From positions 1 to 64,000 of the forward strand of contig CAWGGM010000009.1 in NCBI GenBank assembly GCA_963822115.1: a stretch of 64,000 nucleotides of DNA, written 5' to 3'. This DNA is from CAWDXG01 sp963822115. Lineage in GTDB: Bacteria > Myxococcota_A > Polyangia > Polyangiales > Polyangiaceae. A program made the translations under genes and the position numbers. Shown here one piece after another: positions 52,607 to 61,606 of the stretch; within the stretch, counting starts at the first letter, position 1; each line of letters begins with the position of its first letter. The notes under the pieces are model-generated. The model worked only from the letters and a program-made list of their open reading frames with translations. It was not told where the DNA came from and did not search any database.

Positions 52607-53401
52607 CTACACCGCCCTGGCGCTGGGCCCGGACGACAACGCCCCGATACGGTTGTGCAGGGCCTCGATGGTGGAGGTGTACTCCCTGGGCAAACGCTCG
52701 ACGAGCGCGTCCAGCTCGTCACCGTCGGCGGATTCCAGCTGCCGTGCCAGCGCTGCAAGTCGCGTAGCGCCAAGGTTGAGGCACGCGCCCTTGAGCGCGT
52801 GCGCGGCGCGACCGCGCTCGACGTGCTCTGCCGCAGCGTGGTGCCGGATGATCCGCTCGACGCTGGCGAGTGTGTCCTGCTCGAACACCAGCGAAAGCTC
52901 CTTGACCATGTCCGGTCCGAGGTCGGTCGCGAGCAGCGCCAGGCGCTCTTCGTCGAGCTCGGGCGGCGCCGCGTCAGGCGCGTCCGACGCCGGCTCGGTG
53001 GGCGCCGCGGGATGGCCCGACGAGAGCCAACTCCGGAGAACCTTGGCCAGTTCGTTTCTGTCCACCGGCTTTGCCAGGAAGTCGTCCATGCCGGCGGCAA
53101 GGCAGCGCTCGCGATCTTCCGCCGTGGCGCTGGCGGTCAACGCGACGATGGGCACATGAGCGCGCTCGCTCTGGAGCTCCCGGACGCGCCGCGTGGCCTC
53201 GAATCCGTCCATCTCCGGCATGTGGCAGTCCATCAACACCAGGTCGTACGCGGTGCGCTCGATGCGCGCGATCGCTTCGTTGCCATCGCCGGCCGAGTCA
53301 GCTGTTGCGCCCAGCCGCCGGAGCATCAACGCGGTCACCTTCTGGTTGATGGGATTGTCCTCGACGACCAGAACGCGCGGTGACACGAAAGCAGCTCGCA
53401 T
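52607..53401 (-). CDS. Response receiver plus HPt domain (C-terminal half of hybrid kinase or separate protein)
   Basis: From the ATG at 53401 the product is 264 aa: a REC domain with VLVVEDNPINQKVTALML, the phospho-acceptor Asp in YDLVLMDCHMPEMDGFEATR and the Lys in DFLAKPVD, then an HPt domain with the phospho-His in RAAHALKGACLNLGA. This is the usual C-terminal part of a hybrid sensor kinase, but it lies in another frame from the kinase, which overlaps it by 104 bp. Either a one-base error split a single hybrid kinase, or the kinase and its REC-HPt partner are made as overlapping separate proteins. Confidence 0.88.
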   Translation of the reverse strand: MRAAFVSPRVLVVEDNPINQKVTALMLRRLGATADSAGDGNEAIARIERTAYDLVLMDCHMPEMDGFEATRRVRELQSERAHVPIVALTASATAEDRERCLAAGMDDFLAKPVDRNELAKVLRSWLSSGHPAAPTEPASDAPDAAPPELDEERLALLATDLGPDMVKELSLVFEQDTLASVERIIRHHAAAEHVERGRAAHALKGACLNLGATRLAALARQLESADGDELDALVERLPREYTSTIEALHNRIGALSSGPSARAV

Positions 53402-54866
53402 CGACGGCCGCGACTTCGTCCGTCGCTCTGCCTCCACCCGGAGCGACGGGCCGCGCGGCGCTCGTCGTGGGCAGCGACAGCCGACGGGCAGCCAGAATCC
53501 GCAACGACGATCGCGCTTCCACCGCGCTGTGCTTTGCCTGCGGCAGACCGACTGCGAACGAGAACGTCGAACCACACCCCTCCTGGCTGTCGACTTCGAT
53601 CGAACCGCCCATGCGCTCCACGAGCCGCCGCGAGATGGCGAGCCCAAGCCCGGTTCCGCCATAGCGGCGGGTCGTCGAACCATCGGCTTGTTCGAACGGC
53701 GCGAAGAGGCGGGCCTGTGCCTCTTTGGAGATGCCGATCCCGGTGTCGCGCACGTCGAATCGCAGATATCCCGAGCGTTTCCCGTCCCGCACGATCCTGA
53801 GCCTGACGCTTCCCTGTTCGGTGAACTTGACGGCATTGCTGAGCAGGTTGAGCAGCACCTGCCTGAGCCGCCCCGGGTCGCCGTACACGTAGGCGGGCAC
53901 ACCGAGGTCGATGTGGCTGTCGAGCTCGAGCCCCTTGCGGCGTGCCGGGTCCCGAACCAGGTCGAGCGCTTCGTCGACGACCGTCTGGAGCGAAAATGCG
54001 ATCTCCTCCAGCTCGAGCCTTCCCGCCTCGATGCGCGAGAAGTCCAGGATGTCGTTGATGATGTCGAGCAGCGAGCGAGCGGACGTGCGCAGCGTCTCGG
54101 CGTATTCGCGCTGCTCATGGTCGAGCCGCGTGTCCAGCAGAAGCCCCGACATGCCCAACACCGCGTTCATGGGGGTGCGGATCTCGTGGCTCATGGTCGC
54201 CAGGAACTCGCTCTTCGCGTTGCTGGCGTCGCGGGCGATCTGCCACGCCTTTTCAAGCTCCAGACGCCCGCCCACTAGCCGGAAGAACGTGTCGCGCGTG
54301 TGCCTGCCCTCCCGCAGCATGTAGAACGCACCCAGCACGCAACCCGCTGCGACAGAGAAGCCTGCCACGCCCTCCCGGAACGGCAGCACCGCGACCAACG
54401 GCGCCACGAGCAACGCCAGGTACGCCTGGTGCAGCCGCGGTCTGAGCGCGATGCTCGACCCTCCCGCCGCCGCGATGCCGAGGGAGAAGATCGCCACGAC
54501 GAGGCCCGTCTCGTGCAGACCGTATAGGCCGATGGTCACGGACGCGAACACGGCCCACGCGTACGCCGGCAACAACAGAGTGAGACCGAGGGTCCTGCCG
54601 ACCAGCTCCGGCCGGTCCTGTTGGTGCTTGAGTACGCTCCTCCGGATGAGCCACCTGAGCGCCGACACGAACGCCAGCGCGGCGACTAGAGCCAACGCGA
54701 GGTCTTCATGCTGGCGGTGGAACGGAGTGAGGAAAACCGCGAGGCTCCCCAGTACGGGATAGAACAGGGGCCCGGCGCGCTGGCGCCGCTCCATCTCGCG
54801 ATTGAGCTCGCACTCGATACCTTGTCCTCTGCAGGGGTCATCGGAGCTCGAGCTCGGTTCAGCCAT
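53298..54866 (-). CDS. Membrane sensor histidine kinase (N-terminal part of hybrid kinase)
   Basis: From ATG 54866 the product is 522 aa with about six TM helices (FYPVLGSLAVFLTPF to AAGCVLGAFYML), a short helix linker, the H-box SEFLATMSHEIRTPMNAVLG, and HATPase motifs N (LLNLLSNAVKFTEQGSVRLR), G1 (VRDTGIGISKEAQ) and G2 (GTGLGLAISRRLVERMGG). It should autophosphorylate and pass phosphate to the overlapping REC-HPt. After the kinase domain the frame stays GC3-rich to about 53400 and then loses coding character, so the stop at 53298 is probably in a shifted frame. It is divergent from ctaA, 95 bp away. Confidence 0.88.
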   Translation of the reverse strand: MAEPSSSSDDPCRGQGIECELNREMERRQRAGPLFYPVLGSLAVFLTPFHRQHEDLALALVAALAFVSALRWLIRRSVLKHQQDRPELVGRTLGLTLLLPAYAWAVFASVTIGLYGLHETGLVVAIFSLGIAAAGGSSIALRPRLHQAYLALLVAPLVAVLPFREGVAGFSVAAGCVLGAFYMLREGRHTRDTFFRLVGGRLELEKAWQIARDASNAKSEFLATMSHEIRTPMNAVLGMSGLLLDTRLDHEQREYAETLRTSARSLLDIINDILDFSRIEAGRLELEEIAFSLQTVVDEALDLVRDPARRKGLELDSHIDLGVPAYVYGDPGRLRQVLLNLLSNAVKFTEQGSVRLRIVRDGKRSGYLRFDVRDTGIGISKEAQARLFAPFEQADGSTTRRYGGTGLGLAISRRLVERMGGSIEVDSQEGCGSTFSFAVGLPQAKHSAVEARSSLRILAARRLSLPTTSAARPVAPGGGRATDEVAAVDASCFRVTARSGRRGQSHQPEGDRVDAPAAGRNS

Positions 54867-54961
54867 CTCGCTACGCAGGACAACGGCCGGCCGCGCAGCC
54901 TGCATAAGCTCCGGCCCTCTCGACGAAGCGCCGGGAACGTGGCAGGACTCGGCCCAGCCCG

Positions 54962-55978
54962 ATGGCCGGATCAGCGACTGCCCCGAGCGCCGTGCAGGCG
55001 TCGTCCACACCAGCAGCACATCGCGACGCGCGCGCCTTTGGACGGTTTTCCTGGATCACCCTCGGCTACACCGTGCTGGTCATCCTGTTCGGTGCCTGGG
55101 TCAGGATTTCCGGATCCGGAGCCGGTTGCGGCCAGCACTGGCCCACCTGCCAGGGCGAAGTGATCCCGCGGCCGCACTCGGTGGAGATGGCCATCGAGCT
55201 CACCCACCGCGTGACTTCCGGAATCAGTCTGCTGCTGGTCGTGGCGTTGCTGGTCTGGGCGCTCAGGCGCTTCCCGAGCGGCCATCTCGCGCGCCGGGCA
55301 TCGGCATTCGCGATGCTGTTCATGATCGGCGAGGCGCTGGTCGGTGCGGCGCTGGTGCTCTTGAAGCTGGTCGGTCACAACGACTCGGTGAGCCGGGCGC
55401 TGGTGATGGGCGTACACCTGGCCAACACCTTCCTCCTGACCGGCGCGCTCGCCATCGCCGCGCGCAGCGCCAGTGCCCCTTCCCCGCCGAGCTGGCGCCC
55501 TCGCGGATTCGACTGGTGGCTGGTCCCTGCGCTGCTCGGCACGCTGCTGGTCGCGATGCTCGGTGCCCTCACGGCACTGGGCGACACGTTGCACCCGGTC
55601 GTCGAGTCGCAGGGCATCGCCGCGCGGCTCGCCGCGGACCACAGCGTGACGGCTGGGTTCCTGCAGCGGGCGCGGGAAATCCACCCGCTCGGGGCGGTGC
55701 TGCTGGCTGGGCTGCTCCTGTACCTCGTCTCGGCGCTGCCCCATCGCCATTCCGGCAGCGAGGTCCGGCGGGGCTCGACTGCGGTGCTGGTGCTGGTGCT
55801 GGTCCAGGTCGCCGCGGGGGTCATCAACATCGCGCTGTCGGCTCCGGGCTGGATGCAGCTGGTCCACCTTGGCCTGGCCACGGCGCTCTGGATTGCGCTG
55901 GTCCTGCTGGCGACGGCAGCGCTGGCCGCCGGCAGCGATCGGCGGGTAGGCTCTACCGCGTGGACTCCACAGTCGTGA
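54962..55978 (+). CDS. ctaA: Heme A synthase (CtaA/Cox15)
   Basis: The 338-aa protein has about eight TM helices and the signature WVRISGSGAGCGQHWPTCQG, whose Cys pair is typical of type I/II bacterial CtaA. Four His at helix ends (ELTHRVTSG, VMGVHLANTF, REIHPLGAV, LVHLGLATA) match the heme-coordinating positions. It oxidises heme O to heme A for aa3-type terminal oxidases. No ctaB or oxidase subunit gene is in the window. The last codons overlap the CRP/FNR-type gene, suggesting joint expression. Confidence 0.93.
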   Translation: MAGSATAPSAVQASSTPAAHRDARAFGRFSWITLGYTVLVILFGAWVRISGSGAGCGQHWPTCQGEVIPRPHSVEMAIELTHRVTSGISLLLVVALLVWALRRFPSGHLARRASAFAMLFMIGEALVGAALVLLKLVGHNDSVSRALVMGVHLANTFLLTGALAIAARSASAPSPPSWRPRGFDWWLVPALLGTLLVAMLGALTALGDTLHPVVESQGIAARLAADHSVTAGFLQRAREIHPLGAVLLAGLLLYLVSALPHRHSGSEVRRGSTAVLVLVLVQVAAGVINIALSAPGWMQLVHLGLATALWIALVLLATAALAAGSDRRVGSTAWTPQS

Positions 55979-56667
55979 TCGGACGCCTCCGGGCGTCGAA
56001 GCTGTTCCACGGCCTGAACGAAGGCTGGCTCGCCCGTCTGGCGAACGAGAGCCGTTTCGTCCGCTACGGCGAGAACGAGTACGTCTGGCGCGCCGGCGCC
56101 GAAGCAACGCACTTCACCATTATCCAACGCGGCCTGGTGCAGATCCTGCAGCCCACCCCCGGCGGCGAGGACTCGCTTCTGGCTCTGTTCGGACCGCGCG
56201 AGAGCGTCGGCGACTCGGCGGTGATGGAGCGCGGTCACTATCCGGCCGATGCCGTGACGGCCAGCGAGACGGTGGAGGTGCTTCGCGTCCGCGCCGAGCC
56301 CGTCCTGGCCGCACTGCCGCGCGAACCGGACCTATCGCAAGCTCTCAACCGCGCACTGCTCGACCACACCCACGCACTGCGCGCCAAGATCACCGTGATG
56401 AGCGCAGGGACGGTGCCGCAACGCATCGCCACGTTGCTCTTGCACCTGGCCGACCGCTTTGGCGACGAGGACGAAAAGGGGCACCTTTGGATCCCCGTGC
56501 CGCTCTCGCGCGGTGCGCTGTCGAGGCTGGTCGGTGCGCGCGTCGAGACCGTGATACGCACGGTCAGCCGCTGGCAGAAGGACAGCCTGCTGTGCACCAC
56601 CAAGGATGGCTTCGAGATCGAGTCGCTTGAACGGCTGCAGTCGCTAGCCCGTGGCGGCGACGACTGA
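55960..56667 (+). CDS. CRP/FNR-family transcriptional regulator
   Basis: The 235-aa protein from GTG 55960 has a cNMP-fold N-domain (FRVRYGENEYVWRAGAEATHFTI-like, with FGPRESVGDSAVM in the cassette position), a dimerisation helix and a winged helix (PLSRGALSRLVGARVETVIR). The cassette lacks the RSA cAMP-binding pattern and there is no N-terminal FNR Cys cluster, so the effector is unclear. The gene overlaps ctaA by 19 bp (or 4 bp from GTG 55975), which suggests a role in respiratory control. Confidence 0.9.
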   Translation: MDSTVVIGRLRASKLFHGLNEGWLARLANESRFVRYGENEYVWRAGAEATHFTIIQRGLVQILQPTPGGEDSLLALFGPRESVGDSAVMERGHYPADAVTASETVEVLRVRAEPVLAALPREPDLSQALNRALLDHTHALRAKITVMSAGTVPQRIATLLLHLADRFGDEDEKGHLWIPVPLSRGALSRLVGARVETVIRTVSRWQKDSLLCTTKDGFEIESLERLQSLARGGDD

Positions 56668-56697
56668 GAACGCCGGCTGCGACAGCCAGCGACGCGG

Positions 56698-57252
56698 TCA
56701 GCCGTACTCGGAAGGAGTACCGCGGAACGGCTGCGACGGGATGTTCAGCACCTCGGCCGGGAAGGTATCCACAATCAGGGCCAGAACGTCGCGGACCGAG
56801 ATCAGATGGGTCGGGCGTCCGTCGGCGTCGACGATGGGCACGTGCCGGAATCCGCCGACATGCATCGCGTTGAGCAGGTACGCGAGCTGATCCTCCGGCA
56901 TCAGACATTCCGGACCCGGCGTCATGATGTCGCGGACGCTGCCCTGCTCGGGATCGAGCTTCGAGTCGCAGACTTTCATCACCACGTCGCGCTCGGTGAC
57001 GATACCGACCAGCTTTTCCTGCTCGACTACCAGCACCGCGCCGATGCGATGTGTCTGCATGAGATGGATGGCTTCGGCGATGTGCGCGTCGGACGGAAGC
57101 GTGATGAGCTTCTGTGGATGACACAGCTCCGCGATCGGCCGAAGGAAGATGTCGGCGCTGAGCGTCTTCGGCGGTCGCACGCGTTCCTCGAGGATCTGCA
57201 GGTCTTCGTCGAGCTGATCGTCTGCGGGCACGGTTTTGTCTAGATTCGTCAT
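56698..57252 (-). CDS. CBS-domain pair protein
   Basis: From the ATG at 57252 the product is 184 aa with an acidic N-terminus (DDQLDEDLQILEERVRPP) and two CBS motifs (LITLPSDAHIAEAIHLMQTH to GIVTERDVVMKV, and VRDIMTPGPECLMPEDQLAY to ISVRDVLALI). It is a likely adenylate-binding stand-alone regulator. It sits beside the hemerythrin and CRP genes, in a small stress or energy-sensing group. Confidence 0.88.
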   Translation of the reverse strand: MTNLDKTVPADDQLDEDLQILEERVRPPKTLSADIFLRPIAELCHPQKLITLPSDAHIAEAIHLMQTHRIGAVLVVEQEKLVGIVTERDVVMKVCDSKLDPEQGSVRDIMTPGPECLMPEDQLAYLLNAMHVGGFRHVPIVDADGRPTHLISVRDVLALIVDTFPAEVLNIPSQPFRGTPSEYG

Positions 57253-57353
57253 GCTTGCCCTCGGTCGCGGCGAAGGGTGCCGCATCCGTCTGGGAGCGTA
57301 GATCGCCCCCGCCCCGGCAGCCACAAACGGCCCGTTCCTCCGGGGTTTGTCGC

Positions 57354-57890
57354 CTATCCGTGGTAGGTATGCCGGCGCCGCTCGCGGATTTCCTGCTCTA
57401 TCTCGCCGAGCTCGCGACGACCCAGTGACCGGAGCGCAACGAAGATGTGCTGCTCCTCGTCCTCGAGGTGCGTCTCGAGCAGCGCCTCCAGCTCCCGAGC
57501 GGCCGGACGCAGTCGCGGCGCAAACGTCGCAAGCTGGTTGGGCTGCTTTGCCAACACCTGCCAGGCCTCGACCTGGATGTCCACGAGCTCGTGGATGCGC
57601 TCGTGTTCGGTGTGCATGCGCTCGAGGTGGGTATCGAGATCGGCGCTCAGACCGCGAAGGCGAGGCAACAACGTCTTGTCCTCGTCCTCCTCGTGCAGCG
57701 GGAACGCATGCGTGAAGTACCGATGGAGCTGGCGCGCCGCTTCGGCGATCTCTGATTCTGGAACGTCGGTCGCTTCCGCTATCGAAACAGCCACCTCGCC
57801 GAAATGGCGGATCCGCGCATGGCAGCTGACGAGCAGCGTTGCCGTGTCGGAGTTCTGGGGCTCGCGGCGCGTCGGGGACGGATAGAGCAT
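57354..57890 (-). CDS. Hemerythrin-type HHE cation-binding protein
   Basis: GAGGAGG precedes the ATG at 57890. The 178-aa four-helix protein has the HHE metal-ligand pattern: CHARIRHFGEV, FPLHEEDEDKTLLP, RMHTEHERIHELV and LLETHLEDEEQHIF. Such domains bind a di-iron centre and oxygen or NO. Its neighbours (ctaA, CRP/FNR, CBS protein) suggest a function in oxygen or nitrosative sensing or storage. It is 101 bp upstream of the CBS gene on the same strand. Confidence 0.9.
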   Translation of the reverse strand: MLYPSPTRREPQNSDTATLLVSCHARIRHFGEVAVSIAEATDVPESEIAEAARQLHRYFTHAFPLHEEDEDKTLLPRLRGLSADLDTHLERMHTEHERIHELVDIQVEAWQVLAKQPNQLATFAPRLRPAARELEALLETHLEDEEQHIFVALRSLGRRELGEIEQEIRERRRHTYHG

Positions 57891-57992
57891 GGCAGCCTCC
57901 TCGGCTGTCCAGTGTGGGCTGCTGACCCACCCGCGACGATGATCGGGGTCAGGACGCTTGCCGACTGCCGGGCGTCGTGACACACGCAAATC

Positions 57993-59153
57993 ATGCAGCT
58001 CGCGGGACCTGGAGCATTGCGCTCCCACTACAGCGCGTTCCTGGGTCGGGACCGCGTATTGCTCACCGGTCACTCGCACCAAGCCTGGCCGGATGTCGCG
58101 CGCGCCGGATTGCTCGCTGCATTCGACGATGCGGCAGAGCACGTCGACGACAAGTGGCAACGCGCTGCCGAAGTCGCCGACGGCGTCCGCGCAGCGGTGG
58201 TGGAACGCATCGGCGGCTCCACCGCAGAAATCGCGCTTGGGCAGAGCACGCACGAACTCGTTTCGCGCTTTCTGTCCGCGCTCGACTTCCGGCGGCGGCC
58301 GCATCTGGTCACCACGTCGGGCGAATTCCACAGCCTGGACAGGCAGCTGAGGCGGCTCGCCGAGGAGGGCGTCGAGGTGAGTTTCGTCGATGCCGAGCCG
58401 CACGCCTCCCTGTCGGGGCGGCTCGCAGCGGCGCTGCGGGACGACACCGCTGCGCTGCTGGTCTCGACGGTGCTGTTCGAGACATCAGCGCGACTCGGCG
58501 ATCTGGGCGAAGCCATCGAAAAGGCGCACCGCGTGGGCGCCCATGTACTGCTCGATGCGTACCACGCGTTCAATGTGGTTCCGTTCCGCATCGAGGAACT
58601 GGGACCGGATCCGGTCTTCGTGACTGCCGGCGGATACAAGTACGCACAGTGGGGCGAGGGCTGCTGCTTTCTGCGCGTGCCACCGGACACCGAGCTGCGA
58701 CCACTGTACACGGGCTGGTTCAGCGATTTCGCGCATCTCGATGAGGCCCGCGGCGCCAGCCCGGTGCGCTACGGCGCGCGACCGTGCGACCGCTTCGCGG
58801 GCAGCACATATGATCCGTCGAGCCACTACCGCGCCCTTTCTGTCGCGAAGTTCTTCCGCGACAAGGGCCTGTCCGTCGAGCGCCTGCGTGAGCTGTCGCT
58901 CGACCAGACCGGGCGGCTGCTGGCGGGGCTCGACGGCTTCGATGTGCTGACGCCGCGGGCAGAGGCCGAGCGCGGTGGCTTCGTCGCACTGCGTCTGCCC
59001 GACGCAGCCGGCGTGGTCAGGCGACTACGCGAACGGGGCGTGTGGACCGACTCGCGCGGCAACGTGCTCCGGATAGGCCCTGCGCCGTACACGACCGACG
59101 ACGAGATCGACCGCGCACTGGCGGCGCTGCGGCAGGTCGCAGCGCGCGGCTGA
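57993..59153 (+). CDS. Kynureninase-like class V PLP enzyme
   Basis: The 386-aa fold-type I PLP enzyme has the Schiff-base Lys in VTAGGYKYAQWGEG, the cofactor Asp in VLLDAYHAFNVVP, and PSSHYRALSVAKFF further on. The overall layout (HSHQAWPDVARAG at the N-terminus, GxYKYA motif) matches the kynureninase/isopenicillin-epimerase group of class V aminotransferases. No other tryptophan-degradation gene is nearby, so the physiological substrate is unsure; some family members act as cysteine desulfurase-like enzymes. Confidence 0.8.
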   Translation: MQLAGPGALRSHYSAFLGRDRVLLTGHSHQAWPDVARAGLLAAFDDAAEHVDDKWQRAAEVADGVRAAVVERIGGSTAEIALGQSTHELVSRFLSALDFRRRPHLVTTSGEFHSLDRQLRRLAEEGVEVSFVDAEPHASLSGRLAAALRDDTAALLVSTVLFETSARLGDLGEAIEKAHRVGAHVLLDAYHAFNVVPFRIEELGPDPVFVTAGGYKYAQWGEGCCFLRVPPDTELRPLYTGWFSDFAHLDEARGASPVRYGARPCDRFAGSTYDPSSHYRALSVAKFFRDKGLSVERLRELSLDQTGRLLAGLDGFDVLTPRAEAERGGFVALRLPDAAGVVRRLRERGVWTDSRGNVLRIGPAPYTTDDEIDRALAALRQVAARG

Positions 59154-59164
59154 ACGCCCCGACC

Positions 59165-59740
59165 CTATCTTGCTACTGCGGCAATGGCCTGCGCGAGCTC
59201 CGGCTCGGTCTGGGCGGGGCCGCCGACCCAGCGCACCACACCGCGACGGTCGATGACGAACGTGATGGGCATCGCGGTCACTCTGAAGCGTCCGGCCAGG
59301 ACGTTGTCCTGGTCGCGGACCACGGGGAACGACAAGCCCATGCGTCGCACCAGCGCACGCGCCGTCGCCGGGTCGCTGTCCTCGGAAACGCCGATGAATG
59401 CGACGCCTGGATTCTGTTCGTGCAGCCGCTCGGCGGCCGGCAACGTCCGCTTGCACGGCGCGCAGTAGTCGGCGAAAAACTTCACGACGACCCGCCGTCC
59501 ACGAAGCTCGCGGGTCGAGACAAGCCGTCCATCGAGCGTCGGACGTTGGAAGTCGGGAAGTGGCTGGCCGAGCAGTCGGTTCTGCGCCGTCGGCGGCAGA
59601 CGTGGCGGCGCGGAAGAGCACGCGACGAGCGCGAGCGCTAGAGCTGCCGCCGCCAGTGCCCTCGCGCGCCGCGGGCGCGCTCTGCTACGCCGCGCATCCG
59701 CGCTGCAGGGCATCGCTTCCGGACGCGTAGACGGTGTCAT
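59165..59740 (-). CDS. TlpA/ResA-like thioredoxin lipoprotein
   Basis: The 191-aa product from ATG 59740 has a basic N-terminus, a lipobox (ALALALVAC), and a thioredoxin fold with active site ADYCAPCKRTLP and the cis-Pro loop TAMPITFVIDRRG. It is predicted to act as a periplasm-facing thiol-disulfide protein, as in cytochrome c maturation or oxidative-stress repair. It is convergent with the kynureninase-like gene (11-bp gap) and divergent from the PilT-like pair. Confidence 0.88.
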   Translation of the reverse strand: MTPSTRPEAMPCSADARRSRARPRRARALAAAALALALVACSSAPPRLPPTAQNRLLGQPLPDFQRPTLDGRLVSTRELRGRRVVVKFFADYCAPCKRTLPAAERLHEQNPGVAFIGVSEDSDPATARALVRRMGLSFPVVRDQDNVLAGRFRVTAMPITFVIDRRGVVRWVGGPAQTEPELAQAIAAVAR

Positions 59741-59926
59741 GGGGTGAGCGGCCCGCGAGTGACGGGTCGGGGGCACAAAGGCTACCATCGCGACGAAAAA
59801 CCGCACGGCGCTGGCAAGCCGCATGCCACCGGGCGACAGCGACAAGGCGGCAGGAGCAACAAAGCGGTGGGCTCCCGCGTGCTCCGCCTGGCAAAGCCTG
59901 GACTTGTCGATTACCGTGGGGGCACG

Positions 59927-61606
59927 GTGTCAGATCTTGCGCGCTTCCTGCGCTTTCTCGAACGCTCCGACGTGCGGGAGCTGGTGCTGCAGACGCACTC
60001 GCCTGCGAGCGTGCGTCTCGGCGACGAGCTCCGCCCGGTAACGAAACAGCCGCTCTCGGCGGCTCACCTCGAAGCGCTGCTCGCCGGCACGGAGCTCGCG
60101 CCACTCGTGCCGCAGAGCGACACCTCGGGTGAGACAGCGACGGTCCAGGTCGAATTACAGACCTACGCGGTGCGCATCGCGCGCTTTGGAGATCGTCTAC
60201 AGATCCGCATCGCGCTGGTCGCAGCGCGACCGCGACCGCCGGACGCCGGAGGTCGTACGTTGCGCTCGGCGGAAGAGCCCGCCGCGACACACGCCACGCG
60301 CTCGCCCGGCATAGAGCTCGACCTCGGCGACGGCCCGCCTGGACGCAGCATCGAGCTCGACTCCGACGAGCCGTCGACCGGGCGGGGACAGCCAGTGATC
60401 ACCGCCGAGCCGGCAGCGCACCACCATGCGCCTGCGCCACCGGTCCAAGTGCGCACTCAGGGCACAGGTGTCGGCGCGCTCGCCGCGTTCATCGCCAAGG
60501 CGCGGGACGCCGGAGCCAGCGACGTGCACTTCATGTCCGACGGCCCGCCGCAGATGCGACTGGTGGGCGAGCTCAAGCCGCAGGGCGCGCCGCTACCGGA
60601 CGCCGAGGTCCGCGGCATGCTCGAGCCGCTGCTCGGTGCGGCTCACCGCCAGTCGCTGGAGGAGCGGGGCTATGCCGACCTGGCAGTGGACCTGCCGGAA
60701 GCGGGGCGGTTGCGTGTCAACATCTGCCGGCAGCGCACCGGGCTCAAGGGCTGCTTCCGGCTGCTGCCCTCGTCGCCGCCCACACTGACCGAGCTCGGGC
60801 TTCCCGATGAGCTCGGGCGGATCACGCGCCAGCACCAGGGTCTGGTCGTGGTGTCGGGGCCCAGCGCCCAGGGCAAGACCGCGACGATGGGAGCGCTCGT
60901 CGACCTGTTCAACGCGCAGAAAGCCATCCACATCATCACGGTCGAAGACCCGGTCGAGATCGTGCACCCGATCAAGCGCGCCGTCATGTCGCAGCGTGAG
61001 GTCGGCGCGCACACCGCGTCGTTCCAGCGCGCGCTCAAGGCTGCTCTGCGCGAGGACCCGGACGTGATCGCGATCGGCGAGCTCAGGGACCGCGAGACCG
61101 TGGAAATGGCGCTCAGCGCGTCGGAAACCGGGCATCTGGTGATCGCGACGATGAGCGCGCCGTCGGGCGCCCGCACTATCGATCGCCTGATCGACATGTT
61201 CCCGCCCGACGACCAGGCGCAGGTACGCGCAACGCTGGCCGGCGCGCTCAAGCTGGTCATCAGCCAGCGGCTGCTCCCGACTGCCGATGGAACGCGCCGC
61301 GTGGCCGCCGTGGAGATGATCACGGGCAACGTGCCGCTCTGGAGCCTGATCCGTGACAACAAGCTCTACCAGCTCACCAGCCTGCTGCAGCGCGGCCGGG
61401 CCTACGGGATGATCCGCATCGAGGACTCGCTGCGCGAGCTTCTCGAACTGGGGCTCATCACGGAACAGACCGCTCGCGCCTACGCGGACGACCCACGCTC
61501 GATCACGCGGGCCCAGGAGCCGCAAGCGCCCGCTGCTCCGCCGCCTGCCCAGCCGCAGGCCGAAGCCGGGCGCGGCCTCAGGGGACTGTTCGGGAGGAAG
61601 GGCTGA
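59927..61606 (+). CDS. PilT-family ATPase, first of a tandem pair, with degenerate His box
   Basis: From GTG 59927 the protein is 559 aa. The N-terminal 230 residues, including an acidic/Pro linker (RSIELDSDEPSTGRGQPVI), have no clear match. The C-terminal ATPase has a PAS-like N2 domain (GASDVHFMSDGPPQMRLVGE), Walker A GPSAQGKT (311-318), Asp box ITVEDPVEIVHP, Walker B DPDVIAIGELRD and the position of the His box as HLVIATMSAPSG, in which the conserved second His and the TN(S/A) pattern are lost. It ends in a Pro/Ala linker and GLFGRKG. It probably acts as a modulator of, or hetero-oligomer with, the canonical PilT downstream. A GTG at 59744 is a less likely start. Confidence 0.85.
   Translation: MSDLARFLRFLERSDVRELVLQTHSPASVRLGDELRPVTKQPLSAAHLEALLAGTELAPLVPQSDTSGETATVQVELQTYAVRIARFGDRLQIRIALVAARPRPPDAGGRTLRSAEEPAATHATRSPGIELDLGDGPPGRSIELDSDEPSTGRGQPVITAEPAAHHHAPAPPVQVRTQGTGVGALAAFIAKARDAGASDVHFMSDGPPQMRLVGELKPQGAPLPDAEVRGMLEPLLGAAHRQSLEERGYADLAVDLPEAGRLRVNICRQRTGLKGCFRLLPSSPPTLTELGLPDELGRITRQHQGLVVVSGPSAQGKTATMGALVDLFNAQKAIHIITVEDPVEIVHPIKRAVMSQREVGAHTASFQRALKAALREDPDVIAIGELRDRETVEMALSASETGHLVIATMSAPSGARTIDRLIDMFPPDDQAQVRATLAGALKLVISQRLLPTADGTRRVAAVEMITGNVPLWSLIRDNKLYQLTSLLQRGRAYGMIRIEDSLRELLELGLITEQTARAYADDPRSITRAQEPQAPAAPPPAQPQAEAGRGLRGLFGRKG

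Noticed and set aside
59744..59926. Upstream start for the first PilT-like protein
   Set aside because: The extra 61 residues are basic and low-complexity and begin 3 bp from the divergent lipoprotein start; GTG 59927 is a better fit.
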